Origin: Rebecca billardiae RCC1528
Taxonomy: Eukaryota; Haptophyta
Direction of reading: 5' to 3'
Length of the DNA stretch: 64,000 nt
NCBI GenBank assembly: GCA_965240325.2
Contig: OZ251238.1
Coordinates: 1-64,000 of the forward strand
In this document: in pieces, positions 23,454-33,102 of the stretch
Layout: each line of letters begins with the position of its first letter
Numbering within the stretch: the first letter of the stretch is position 1
The notes under the pieces: generated by a model
Told to the model about the DNA's origin: nothing
Seen by the model: only the letters and a program-made list of their open reading frames with translations
The model's database searches: none
Program-made: the position numbers and the translations under genes

Positions 23454-26400
23454 TCATTTGCTCGACTCGGCGGCGCTCCCCAGGCTGACGCGCGAGTTGC
23501 GGTCGGGGACGGACTCGCGCATGCGCGCCTGCTTGGGCAGGAAGCGGTTGATCGAGCCCTGGCTGCCCTCGGGCCCGAGGACGAGCAGCAGCGGCAGCAG
23601 CAGCCCGAACGCGTACACGATCGCCCACAGGCTGGTGAACACGATGAAGAAGCCGAACTTGAAGAAGAAGGACGCGGCGCAGCCGAAGAGCGGCAGCCCG
23701 GCAAACGCGGTCGTGATCGCGCCGCCCACCACCGAGACGCCCACCTTGCCCAGCGACTCCTGCACGCGCTCGTACCGGCTGCCGTCCGCGTGCGCGTAGA
23801 AGTGCGACAGGTGCACGCTGTAGTCGATCGACAGCCCGATCGTCAGCACCGTGTACGTCGCCTCGATGCTGCACGCGCGTGGTCGCGCGCGCGCGGGCGG
23901 CGCGGGCGGGCTGGCTGATGCACGCGCGCACGCGCGCGCGCATGCGCGGCGCGGCGCGCGGCGCGCGCGCGGCGCGCGGCGCGTACGCGCCAATCTTGTT
24001 GCCCGCGGCGAGCACGCACGCGAGCGCGGAGAGCACGGTCGCCATGATGGTGCCGATCACGAGCAGCGCGAGCACCCAGTTGCGCGTGGAGAGCAGCAGC
24101 AGCACGGTCGCCACCAGCAGCGAGTAGCCGATGCTCGAGCCAAACTCGCGCAGCAGCTCGGAGAAGAAGCGCAGCTGCGCCCACGACGCCGTGCCGATGT
24201 TGTAGCTCGAGTACTGCAGCATCACGTGGAAGCACTGCGGCGCGCAGCGCGCCGCCGCCCACTCGTCCCACCGCTCGTACCACACGCCGAGCGAGGTGGG
24301 CGCGGACGAGGCCTCGCGCGGCACGGTCGCGTTGAAGAGCTGCCACACCGCCTTGATGCCGTCAGAGCCGTCCGGCACGAAGCCCGTCTTGGTGCGCCAC
24401 GCGCCGTCCAGGTCGGCGAGGTCGGCGAAGTGCTGCGACTCGTAGAAGCTCTCGAGCGCCTTGCGCAGCGCCTTCTCGTCCTTGTACGGCCACGCGCCGC
24501 CCGCCCACTTGCGCAGCTCGGAGAGCAGGCAGTAGCCCTCGCGCTCGTGCACGAGCGTGCGGTTCTTCTTGGTCGCCGCGCAGTCGTCGTGGATGCGCCG
24601 CTGCGCGGACTCGCCAAAGTCGAAGGGCACGTAGCGCAGCGTCTCGTCCTCCTTCTCCGGCACGATCTGCCCGTTCGACGGGTACGCGATCGGCTGCTCC
24701 GCGTCGAGGCCGTACACGAAGTACACGCCGTACTGCCAGTCCTCCGCGACCAGGAACTGCGTGCGGTCGTTCTCGAGCAGCTGGCCGCGCGGCTGGTGCA
24801 CCACAAAGCCGCGCACCGGGTCGACCTCGTCGCTGAGGTCGAAGAGGAAGACGAAGGTGAGCGTCATCGCGACGATCGCGCACGCCGAGAAGCCGATCAG
24901 CGGGTACCGCCACCGGTGCAGCGCGGGCGCGAGCCTCTCGCGCATCACGCGCACGCGCGCCGCCTCCTCGGCCGGGCCGGCGGGCGGCGCGCCGTCCGCG
25001 CCCGCGGCTTTGGCCTCGGGCTTGCACGGCGCCAGGCAGCCGCAGCAGCTGCTCTGCTCGAAGTGGCGGTTGTACAGCACCACGCAGCACGGGAACCACG
25101 TCATCACCTGCCGCCGGCCGCGCGGCGGGTGCGCGCGCCCCGGGCGGAGGGTGAGCGAGGCGGCCGCGCGCGGCGCGGCGCGGCGCGCGACGGGCAGCGC
25201 GGCGCAGCGCGCGCGGCAGCGCGCCCTTGGCGCCGCGCGCGCGCGCGCACCAGCAGATAGTCGGTGAAGACGACGAGCGCGTTGAAGATGCCAAAGGCCT
25301 GGATGGAGGGCACGGTCGAGAAGCCCGAGATGATGAGGCACGAGAAGGTCGTCGCCGTCGTGACGAACATGGCGGAGCCCGCCTGCGCGTACGTCCACTT
25401 GAGGCGCGTCTCGACCGAGCCCGAGACGGCGCTTGGCAGCGTGCCCGACTCCTTCCAGCTGTCCATGAAGACGAAGATGTCGTCCGCGCCGATGCACATG
25501 ATGAGGAAGACGGAGAGGAAGTTGAAGATCACGAAGCGGACCTGGTTGCCCACGATCGAGAAGAAGAAGTACGCGAGCGGCACCGAGAAGATGATCTCGA
25601 ACAGCCCCGCGGCCGCGAGGAAGAGCGAGCCGACGTTGAGCCAGATGTACACAAACACAAACCCAAACGAGAGCAGCGCAAACATCGCGTCGAGGATGAC
25701 GGACTCGAAGACCTGCGTCGAGTAGGCGAAGACCCACGCGTACGCGTTCATCGTCTTGCCGCCCGTCGGCGTGAACGTCACCAGCGGCCGCCCGCTCGAG
25801 GGCGTGGCGGAGACGTCGTCGATCGCGCCCACGACCGCGCGCTCGAGCTTGGCCGCGTACGAGTCCTGCGCGTACAGCGTGCCCACCTCCGCGTCCTGCG
25901 CGTCGAAGCGGTCGTCGCGGTTGCGGTAGCCCTTGCGCGGCAGGCCGGTGAAGTACACCGAGCGCGTGTGCTCCGAGCGCACGCTGAGCCGGCTGCAGTT
26001 CGCGTCCTTGTCGAGCAGGTAGCCGCGGTAGTACTCGACCGAGCACACGCGCGTCGCGAGCAGCAGCGACCACTCCGACTCGGGCGCGAGCTCGCCACGC
26101 CGCCAGTCGTACACGGTGGAGACGCACGGCGGCTGGCCCCACGGCGTCTGCCCGGCGCCGTCGCCGCACATCAGGTCGCTCACGCCCGACGGCGCCTGGC
26201 ACAGCCCGCGCCGGCACCCCTTCTTGTGCTCGTCCGCGCTCACGTACAGAAAGTTGAGGATGGTCGTGGGCGACTCGCACCCGCGCTCCTGCCCGTTCCC
26301 CGAGTACTGCGGCGCCGGCCGCGCGGGCGGGGGCGAGGGGCGCGGCGGCGGCGGCGAGGGCGCGGCGCGGCGCGCGCGCGGCGGTCAGCCCCAGCCGCGA

Positions 26401-26977
26401 GCGGCGTTGGCGGTGCGTTGGCGGTGCGTTGGCGCGCGCGCGCGCTCGCCTTGAGCCTGCAGAAGGCGCCCCACGAGCCCGCGTCCAGCAGCGCGCGCTC
26501 CACCTGCGCGATGCGCAGCACGTGCTCGCGCGTGAGCATCTGGCGCTCGCGGAGCAGGTCGGCGTACGAGAGCCAGACCACGCCGCCCACCCACTCGCGC
26601 TCGCGCTCGACCGGGTCGTCGTCCTCCTCGTCCTCGTCCTCGCCCACGTACCGGTCCTGCAGCATCCGCACCAGCGCGTCCTCGCGCAGCTGCTCGGCGG
26701 AGAAGGGCACGGTGTTCGCCGCGTCGGCGAAGAAGTTGGACGCGGACGAGTCGCGCCCGAACGCGAGCACCACGATGATCACGCCCATCGAGGCCCAGCA
26801 CAGGAAGAAGATGAGGCCGGCGCACAGGGCCGGCCGGTGCGCGACCAGCTTGGTCAGCCGGCCGACGTGCACCTCCTCCACGTGCGCGTGCTGCGCCGAG
26901 CCCGGGGCGGGCGCGGCGTGCGCGCGCGCGTCGCCCTCCCCCGCGGGCTCGGGCTCGTCCACGCCGTGGTTGGGCAT
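23454..26977 (-). CDS. RND transporter of the Dispatched/Patched/NPC1 type, four exons
   Basis: Spliced model (minus): exons 26977-26450, 26306-25251, 25107-23987 and 23868-23454, giving 1,039 residues, normal for the family. It has two repeats of one helix, a large extracytoplasmic loop and a five-helix bundle. TM1 is near residue 50 (LCAGLIFFLCWASMGVIIVV). The first bundle (exon 2) includes FLIMCIGADDIFVFMDSW, with the GADD proton-relay motif in TM4. The second bundle has NKIGA|IEATYTVLTIGLSID, with GLSID in TM10, rebuilt across the last intron. Loop cysteines are present (KKGCRRGLC, APSGVSDLMCGD). The GADD motif favours Dispatched over NPC1. Likely function: ion-gradient-driven movement of sterol or lipid-linked cargo. 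The start at 26977 was chosen as the ATG before an acidic cytosolic tail; longer in-frame starts upstream look non-coding. Confidence 0.85.
23869..23986 (-). other. Intron 3 of the RND gene
   Basis: GT-AG, phase 2, 118 nt. Donor ATTGGCGC|GTACGCG, acceptor GCGTGCAG|CATCGAGG. It rebuilds the conserved Gly-Ala-Ile-Glu before TM10. Confidence 0.8.
25108..25250 (-). other. Intron 2 of the RND gene
   Basis: GT-AG, phase 0, 143 nt. Donor CTGCTG|GTGCGCGC, acceptor GGCGGCAG|GTGATGACG. It links VFTDYLL to VMTWFPCCVVLYNR. Confidence 0.8.
26307..26449 (-). other. Intron 1 of the RND gene, GC-AG type
   Basis: Donor CTCAAG|GCGAGC and acceptor CGCCGCAG|TACTCG, phase 0, 143 nt. No GT donor gives the same frame near this point. 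Strong AAG|GC-AG signals are a known minor class of U2 introns. Confidence 0.65.
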
Positions 26978-27993
26978 GACCGGCGGCGCGCTCGTCACCC
27001 TGCTCCGGAGCGCCGCCCCTCGGTCGGGCAGCTTGAAGTGGTCGTGGGCGCTTTTGGCCGCGCGCGCGCTCGCAATCTTGGAAAGCTCTAATGAGCGGGT
27101 ACGACTCGCAACCGTAGTAAAGCAATGTTCACAATCCGTCAATCCCGTACGCCAACCACCCGAGCGACCACCTATATGCCGCCTATGAATAACGAAAGGG
27201 AGGGTTAGGGTAACCCTCCCTTTCATAAGCGTTGCGGGTAGTCTCTCCCAGGTTTCAATAGTCGGCGTGTTTACGTCGGTCGTCGGCCAATAGGAAATCG
27301 AACCTTCTCATCAGGCGGACGACTCCACCGCACCGCCCGGCACCGCTTCCCTTCGCCCATCACCCGACGCGTGCGTTGGCACGCGCGGCGGGGTCGCCCC
27401 CCAACCGCGAGTTACACTGGTGCTTCAAGCGCGCCGCGCGGCTGCTGCATCGCTGCGCTCGGGTACCGGTCCCGACGCCAGTCGGCGGCGGTCCGTAACC
27501 GCGAGTGGCGGGCATGATGGCGGCTCGGCTTCTGCAGTACGAGCGCGCGCGTGCGAGCTCACGTTGCCGCTGCGCAGCGCGATCAGGTGAGATCAATCGA
27601 GCTCGCCGCCGGGCCGCGCATCGCCGCCTCGCCCCTCGGCTGGCGGCGCCGCTCTCATGACCGCGCCGGGAGGCGCCGCGAGCCCGCCGTCCTTTGAGGG
27701 GCACGGCACGGCCGGTCGAGACGTGGACGGGCACGCGCCCGACGCGCCGACCGCTCGCTCGTTGTGTCGGGCTCCTTTCCAACCACCGGGCAACGAGTCC
27801 GGCCGTGGCAGGCGCGTGCCAAGCCCTTGAACCCATCGGGGCGCCGCCATCTTGCGGCGGCCAACTGTGACTGGCATTGCTGACGAGTGACGACCCGCGC
27901 AGGGCGTGACTGGGTTGACGGCACCCGCGCATCCTCAGTGTGCAGCCTGTGCAGCGGCCTCCATCCTCGCCGGGGAGGGCGGGCGCCACAAGC
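26978..27993. other. Divergent intergenic region between RND and SNARE genes
   Basis: Holds the 5' flanks of two divergent genes. A perfect telomere-like hairpin sits at 27194-27224 (listed separately). Open frames such as minus 27593-27877 have no domain. The stretch 27061-27320 is clearly less GC-rich than the genes, consistent with a promoter. Confidence 0.5.
27194..27224. promoter_or_regulatory. Perfect inverted repeat with telomere-like core
   Basis: Left arm 27194-27207 (GAAAGGGAGGGTTA), loop GGG at 27208-27210, right arm 27211-27224 (TAACCCTCCCTTTC): 14 of 14 bases pair. The centre reads GGGTTAGGGTAACCC, so both telomere-type strands face each other. It could be a binding site for a telobox or Myb-type factor, a hairpin, or an internal relic of telomere repair. 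Function unknown. Confidence 0.6.
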
Positions 27994-28736
27994 ATGTCGT
28001 TCGCGGACGCGTACCGTCCGCGGAGCCCGGAGACGCCGTACCAGGCGCTCGGCGTGCCCGCCGGCGCGAGCTTCTCCGCGGTGAAGAAGGAGGTGCGCGC
28101 GTCGCTCAAGGCCATCAACGAGCAGAGCACGGGTGCGCGCGCGCGGGCCGGCGCCGCGCGCTGTGCGCGCTCGCGCGCTCGCGGCATGTGCTCACCGGCG
28201 CGGCGCGGCGCGGCGCGGCGCGGCGCGCAGAGCTGGGCAAGCTCACGCGCGCGCTCGAGGGCGGGCGCGACGTGCCGAACGCGCGCGAGCGCGTCTTTGC
28301 GCTGATCAACGCGGCGCGTGAGCGCGCTCGCTCGTCGATGGGCGCGCTCAAGCACGCGGCCGACACCGCGTCGGCGGCGCAGCAGGTGGAGGTGAGCTGC
28401 GTGCAGGAGGAGCTGCGCGCCGCGCTCGCGTCGTTTCACACCGCCGCCGAGAGCGCCTCGCACGCCGTCGCCGCGCGCGCCGAGCTGGCGAACGCGTCCG
28501 CGGGCGCGGGCGGCGTGCCGCTGGGCGCGGTGGGCGTGCGCGTCGACTCGGACGAGCCGACAGCGCCGCTCATGGTGCGCGCGCAACCGCACGGGCGCGC
28601 GCGCGCACCGCGCGTGGCGGGGCTGAGGGATGCGCGCGCATGCGCCCCTGACCGCGCTCGATGCCCTCTTGCGCGCGCGGCGCGGCGCGCAGGCGGCGGC
28701 CATCCGCGGGGGCGGGGGCGCGTGTGCCGGGCAGCC

Positions 28737-28776
<40 letters not shown>

Positions 28777-29097
28777 CTGCAGGCGGTGGCGCTGCGGCAG
28801 GAGCAGATCGAGGAGCGGAGCGAGGGGATCGCCGCGATCTCGCAGTCGGTGCGCGAGGTGCACGAGATCTTCACCGACCTCGCGCTGCTCGTGCAGGAGC
28901 AGGGCTCGCAGATCGACAACATCCAGACCAACGTCGAGAGCGCCACCACGCGCGTCGCCAGGGGCGTGGGCGAGCTCGAGACGGCCTCGCGGCACCAGAG
29001 GCGGTACCGCGGCAGGCTGTGCACGATGGCGGCGCTCGCCGTGATCGGGCTGGTCGCATTCATCGCCGTGCTCAAATTCGCGCTAGGGGTGATCTGA
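27994..29097 (+). CDS. Qa-SNARE (syntaxin-7/Pep12-like), three exons
   Basis: Spliced model: exons 27994-28132, 28231-28574 and 28693-29097, 295 residues, usual syntaxin size. Introns are 98 nt (phase 1, GT-AG) and 118 nt (phase 0, GT-AG). The order is an N-terminal helical Habc-like region (LGKLTRALEGG, ARERVFALINAA), a tract of 12 Gln (CAG repeats at about 28737-28772), then the SNARE helix EERSEGIAAISQSVREVHEI followed by FTDLALLVQEQGSQIDNIQ. The Gln of VQEQGSQID lies where the ionic zero layer is expected. A C-terminal tail anchor (AALAVIGLVAFIAVLKFALG) ends the protein. The SNARE motif spacing places it with endosomal/vacuolar Qa-SNAREs, though the exact compartment is uncertain. The second intron's acceptor at 28692 is the best of two candidates. 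Confidence 0.87.
28133..28230 (+). other. Intron 1 of the SNARE gene
   Basis: Donor ACGG|GTGCGCGC, acceptor GGCGCGCAG|AGCTGG, phase 1. It joins QST to ELGKLTRAL and includes a (GGCGC)n tract. Confidence 0.78.
28575..28692 (+). other. Intron 2 of the SNARE gene
   Basis: Donor CTCATG|GTGCGCGC, acceptor GGCGCGCAG|GCGGCG, phase 0. It changes frame into the SNARE-motif exon. A downstream CAG at about 28734 is an alternative acceptor. Confidence 0.7.
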
Positions 29098-30449
29098 GGC
29101 CGGCTGCGAGTGCCGCCCGCGTGCCAGCCGCATTGGACGAGGTGACGCGTGAGGTCCCGGGGCCCGGGATGACCGCGCACTTTGTAGCTATTATAGTGTG
29201 TAGCTTATTATTATTACCATGGCGGCGCGCCTTATCACGGCGGCGCTGCTCTGACAGGACTGGCGCGCGGCCAGCCTCACGGCCGCCCGCCGCGCTGCCC
29301 CGCGCGGCGCCGGGGCCCCAGGCGGGGCACGGCCGCACGGCACGGGGGCCAATAGTGGCGGGCGGGTCGCAGAGCTCCGACCGTTACACTCCCGATGAGT
29401 GACACAATCTCCCGAATAAATCTCGAAATATGAACTATCTCGATCCTCGGTTTGTAGTAACTGTTTATTGAGTCCGTTTAAGTTCCGGTTAGTTCAGGCA
29501 TAATAATTATAGATAGGGTGTAGAATACGCCAATATGTGCCAATTTCAGCAGACGACTGCCAACTAATGTGCTGATGATCTAGATTATTCTAGACTGGGC
29601 GGTGCGATTCTGGTGCAAATAGCGAGATCACCTCGGAGATCGTGTATCTCCCCTACTAATGTTGCCGAGATCGCGTCGAGATTGAGGTCGTATATCTCCA
29701 GTATGCATGTGACATTTTTTCGCAAAACTTGTCAGCGTGACCCCAGCTCATTTCAGACGATCGAATATTGACATCCCGAAGAATTTGAGAGCCGTAGTCA
29801 TCTCAAGACGACAGGAAGTTGGATTTTGGGCGGCGCCACGCACCCCCCAGTGGGGCTCTGACCCCTCGGGGGAATGCGGCTCGCCCCGGGCCGCCCGGGT
29901 CACTAGCACTGCCCCCGGACTCTCCGGAGTGCCTGACTTGCCGTACGACCGCGTACTGACCGGCCGCCGCCGCATCACTAAATCATCATCGATCGACGAC
30001 CATAATCGCGTCGTCATGCAGCATCATATCGTCGTCGTCAGCAGCAGATCATCACCAAGCGCGGTGGTCACACCTCGCCGCCTTACGGCTCGTCAGAGTG
30101 CCAGTCAGACGGTCACGGATCGCGCGGGGCCGTGCTGCGGCGCTGCCGAGCCCGAGATTGCCCCGAGTTCTGCCGGCGGGCCGTCACTCGGCCGTCGGCA
30201 GGCTAACTCACGGGCTTCGGTGGCGGTACTGTACTGCTGCTGCGTACAGTAGTAGATGATGATGATATCGCGATATATATATGACTTATTTAGATCGACG
30301 ATGCGATGATATGGCAGCAGCATAAGTAGCAGATTATTGTTAAGCAGTAGTGGCACTCGACGAGATAGAACCGTCGTAAGTATCTGCCCGAGCGCTGTAA
30401 TAACAGCGCGGCTCGGCGGCCGCCGACTCGTCTCCCCGCGCTCAGCCGC
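29098..30449. other. AT-rich intergenic region, convergent gene ends
   Basis: Lies between the 3' ends of the SNARE and kinase genes. 29400-29760 is strikingly AT-rich for this chromosome and carries nine ATCTC/GAGAT pentamers between 29407 and 29698, including the small inverted repeat GGAGAT-N5-ATCTCC at 29635-29651. A further AT-rich patch with GATATCGCGATATATATATG lies around 30266-30290. The open frame at 29737-30252 has no recognisable domain. No gene supported. Confidence 0.55.
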
Positions 30450-31621
30450 TCAGCTCGGCAATGGCGCGGCGCGACTCGGCGCGCTGAGCGCGCCGCCGCG
30501 TTTGGCGGCGAGTGTGCCGTCGTGCTGAGACTGCTCGGCAGAGGAGGAGGGCGGCGAGGCACGCTCGCGCCGGCGCCGGAGGTGGGCGGCGCCGCGAGCG
30601 CTCCGCTTCGGCGGCGCGGCCTCGGCGGCCGAGCGGCCGGCCTCGCCGCCGTCGCGCTCGGCGGCGCGGGCGGGCATCGCGCCGTCGAGCTGCGGCGGAG
30701 CGGCGCCGCGCGTGCGGCGCTGCGCGGCGCGCGCGAGGTGCAGCTGGCGCGCGCGCCGCTGCCGCTCGAGCGCGGCGCCCTCGAGCAGCAGCGGGCGCGC
30801 CACCTCGTGCTGCGCCGCGTCGGGCGCGGCCCAGTCCCACTCCGCCTCGGCGAGCCCGCCGCTCTCCTCGCCGCCGGGCGGCGCGCCGAGGCCCGCCGCG
30901 TCCGCGCCCGGCCGCGCGTCGCGCGCGGTGCGCAGGTGGCGCGCGTGCTCGGCGAGCGCGCGCAGCAGCGACGGCGGCGGCGGCGGCGGCGGCGCGGTGG
31001 CGAAGAGGTCGGGCGGCGAGGCGGCCCCGCCCGCGCCCGCCGCCGCGCTCGCCTTGGCGCGCGGCGGCGGCGACGCCGCCCCGGCCGCGGGCCGCGCGAG
31101 CTCGGCGTGCGCCGCGTGGAGCGCCTGCGCTGCGGCCACCTGCCAGAAGGGGTGCGCGCTCACCTCCGCCAGCGAGCGCGCGCGCTGCTTCGGCTCGGCG
31201 CACAGCAGCTGCTGGCACAGGTGCGCGCCCTCCGCCGTGAGCTCGGCGCGCAGGAAGGGCGGGCGCAGCCCGGCGGGCGGCGCGGGCGGCAGCCGGCCCG
31301 GCGCGTGCGCGTACGGGTGCGGGTGCGGCACGCGGTGCGCCAGCACCAGACCGCCCACGCGAGCACCCCACGCGCGCACGCCCGCCTCGCGCGCGCCCGG
31401 CTCGGCCGGCGGCGCCGGACCGCCGCCGCCGCCGAGCCCGGCGGCGGCGCGCAGCTGCGCGCGCTCCGCGTCGGGGATGAGCCGCGTGTACGGGTGCCGC
31501 CCGGCGAGCGCGCAGTACAGCGTCGCGCCGAGCGCCCACCAGTCGGCCGCCTCGTCGACGCGCACGCCCGACGCGGCCGACACGGCGCCGCCGCCACCGC
31601 GCTGCTGCGCCTGCTGCTGCG

Positions 31622-31656
<35 letters not shown>

Positions 31657-32594
31657 GCCTGCTGCAGCGCCTCGGGCGGCTGGAAGCCCACCGAGCCGCC
31701 GAGCCCGCGCCGCCCCGCGGCGGCGAGCGTGGCGGGCGCCGCCGCGCCCAGGTCGGCGATCACCACGCGGCCGTGCTCCGAGAGCAGCACGTTGGCGGGC
31801 TTGGGGTCGCGGTGCACCCAGCCCGCGCGGTGCAGCGCGCACAGGCCGACGCACGCGCGCGCGCACACGTACGCGGCCGCGCCCGGGGGGAGCGCGCCGT
31901 ACCGCACGAGCAGCGCCTCGAGCGAGCCGCCGTCGAGCCGCTCGAGCAGCAGCGCCGGGCCCGCGTCCGTGCGCAGCGCGTACGCCAGCCGCACGACGCA
32001 CGGCCGCCCGGCGACCGCGAGCAGCGCGGCGCGCTCGGCGCGCGCGTGCTCGAGCGCGCCCGCGCTGCCGCGCGCGTACAGCTTGGCGGCGTACGGCTGC
32101 CCGCTGCCCGCGCGGCGCACGGCGTGCACCGTCGCGAACGCGCCGCGCCCGAGCGCGCCGCCGAGCACCTCGAGCTCCTCCGCGCCGGGCGGGTGCGCGT
32201 GCGCGGCGGTGTGCCTGCACAGCCGCACAAAGTGGCGGCTGCGCGCAAACGCGCGCCCCGCGCCCGCCTCGAAGCGCGCGCGCTCGGCGGGCGTGCGCAG
32301 CAGGTCCTGCAGCGCGTCGACCCGCCCCTCGAGCACGGCGTCCTCGAGCGCGTCCGTCGGCGCGTGCGCGTGCGCGTGCGCGTGCCCCGCGCCCTCGAGC
32401 AGCCAGCGGCCGTACAGCGCGCAGCCGAGCGCAGAGCCGCACAGCGCCTCGTGCGAGAACGAGGCGCGCTGCGCGGCGAGCCGGCGGCGCGCGGCGGCGG
32501 CGGAGGGCAGGCGGAACTGCCGCTCGGCGCGCCGGCTGGCCAGGCCCGCCGCGCCCGGCATGCAGCCGCCGTCGCCGAGCAGCGCGGCCAGCAT
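30450..32594 (-). CDS. GRK-like AGC protein kinase with RGS-like N-terminal region
   Basis: An intronless 714-residue protein from the ATG at 32594; an upstream in-frame ATG would add about 70 Arg-rich residues. Residues 47-130 (FSHEALCGSALGCALYGRWL and RSRHFVRLCRH) resemble the split RGS-homology region that wraps GRK kinases. The kinase domain begins at about 141: LGRGAFATVH (Gly loop), AAKLY (Lys171), ERAALL (Glu187), HRDPKPANVLL (Asp263), IADLG (Asp281) and PPE (306-308), then ADWWALGATLYCALAGRHPY. DLG in place of DFG, KPANVLLSEHG and the ADWW block are GRK traits. Oddities: Pro replaces Leu in HRDLKP, and a Gln-rich insert (about 20 residues) follows PPE. GRKs phosphorylate activated receptors; this one may act in a comparable signalling step. 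The C-terminal 230 residues are low complexity. Confidence 0.75.
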
Positions 32595-33102
32595 TGGGCG
32601 CGAGCCGCCGCCGGAGGAATCCTCCTCGCGATGGGCCGATGGCCGGCACCGCAAACAAAAAAAAGCCGCGCGCCCGCCGTGGTTCTCGAGCGAATTTCTC
32701 GCTGCTGGCCTCCGTTGCAGACCGTTCCCGCGGTTCCCGTTTAGGCCGCCACTCGCGTCGACGACCTGTCGCCGTCGGGACCGGTCGTCCCGGCGTGCAG
32801 CCTGCCGTCGCACTCGCGAAGCTCCGAGTACTCGGGCGGCGGACTGCCCTGCTCGACTCTAGTGCGCCATGCATGGACTTGCCGGAGCGTTTCAGACTGA
32901 TTGACGCGGCTGCCGAACGGCTATGATTTTCATCATATTTGACCCCGTGGCCGTCACCCCGCCCGCCCCGGGCCCCCCTCCCCCACGGTGTGAGTGTCCG
33001 TCGTCGCGAGGCCGCCTCCGCCAGTCCGCGGATCCGACTGCCAGCGCGGCGGTCCAGGCGGTGGTCGGCCTCGCCGGGCGTCAGTACTGCGCTCAGTGGC
33101 CA
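32595..33102. other. Intergenic region upstream of the kinase gene
   Basis: About 500 bp between the kinase start and the 3' end of the prolyl hydroxylase gene, both on the minus strand. It is probably the promoter and leader of the kinase. A CAGTACTG lies at 33082-33089, just beyond the hydroxylase stop. No gene seen. Confidence 0.5.

Noticed and set aside
29737-30252. A 171-codon plus-strand frame in the AT-rich intergenic region
   Set aside because: It has no hydrophobic core or known motif, and its composition shifts midway. Likely chance.
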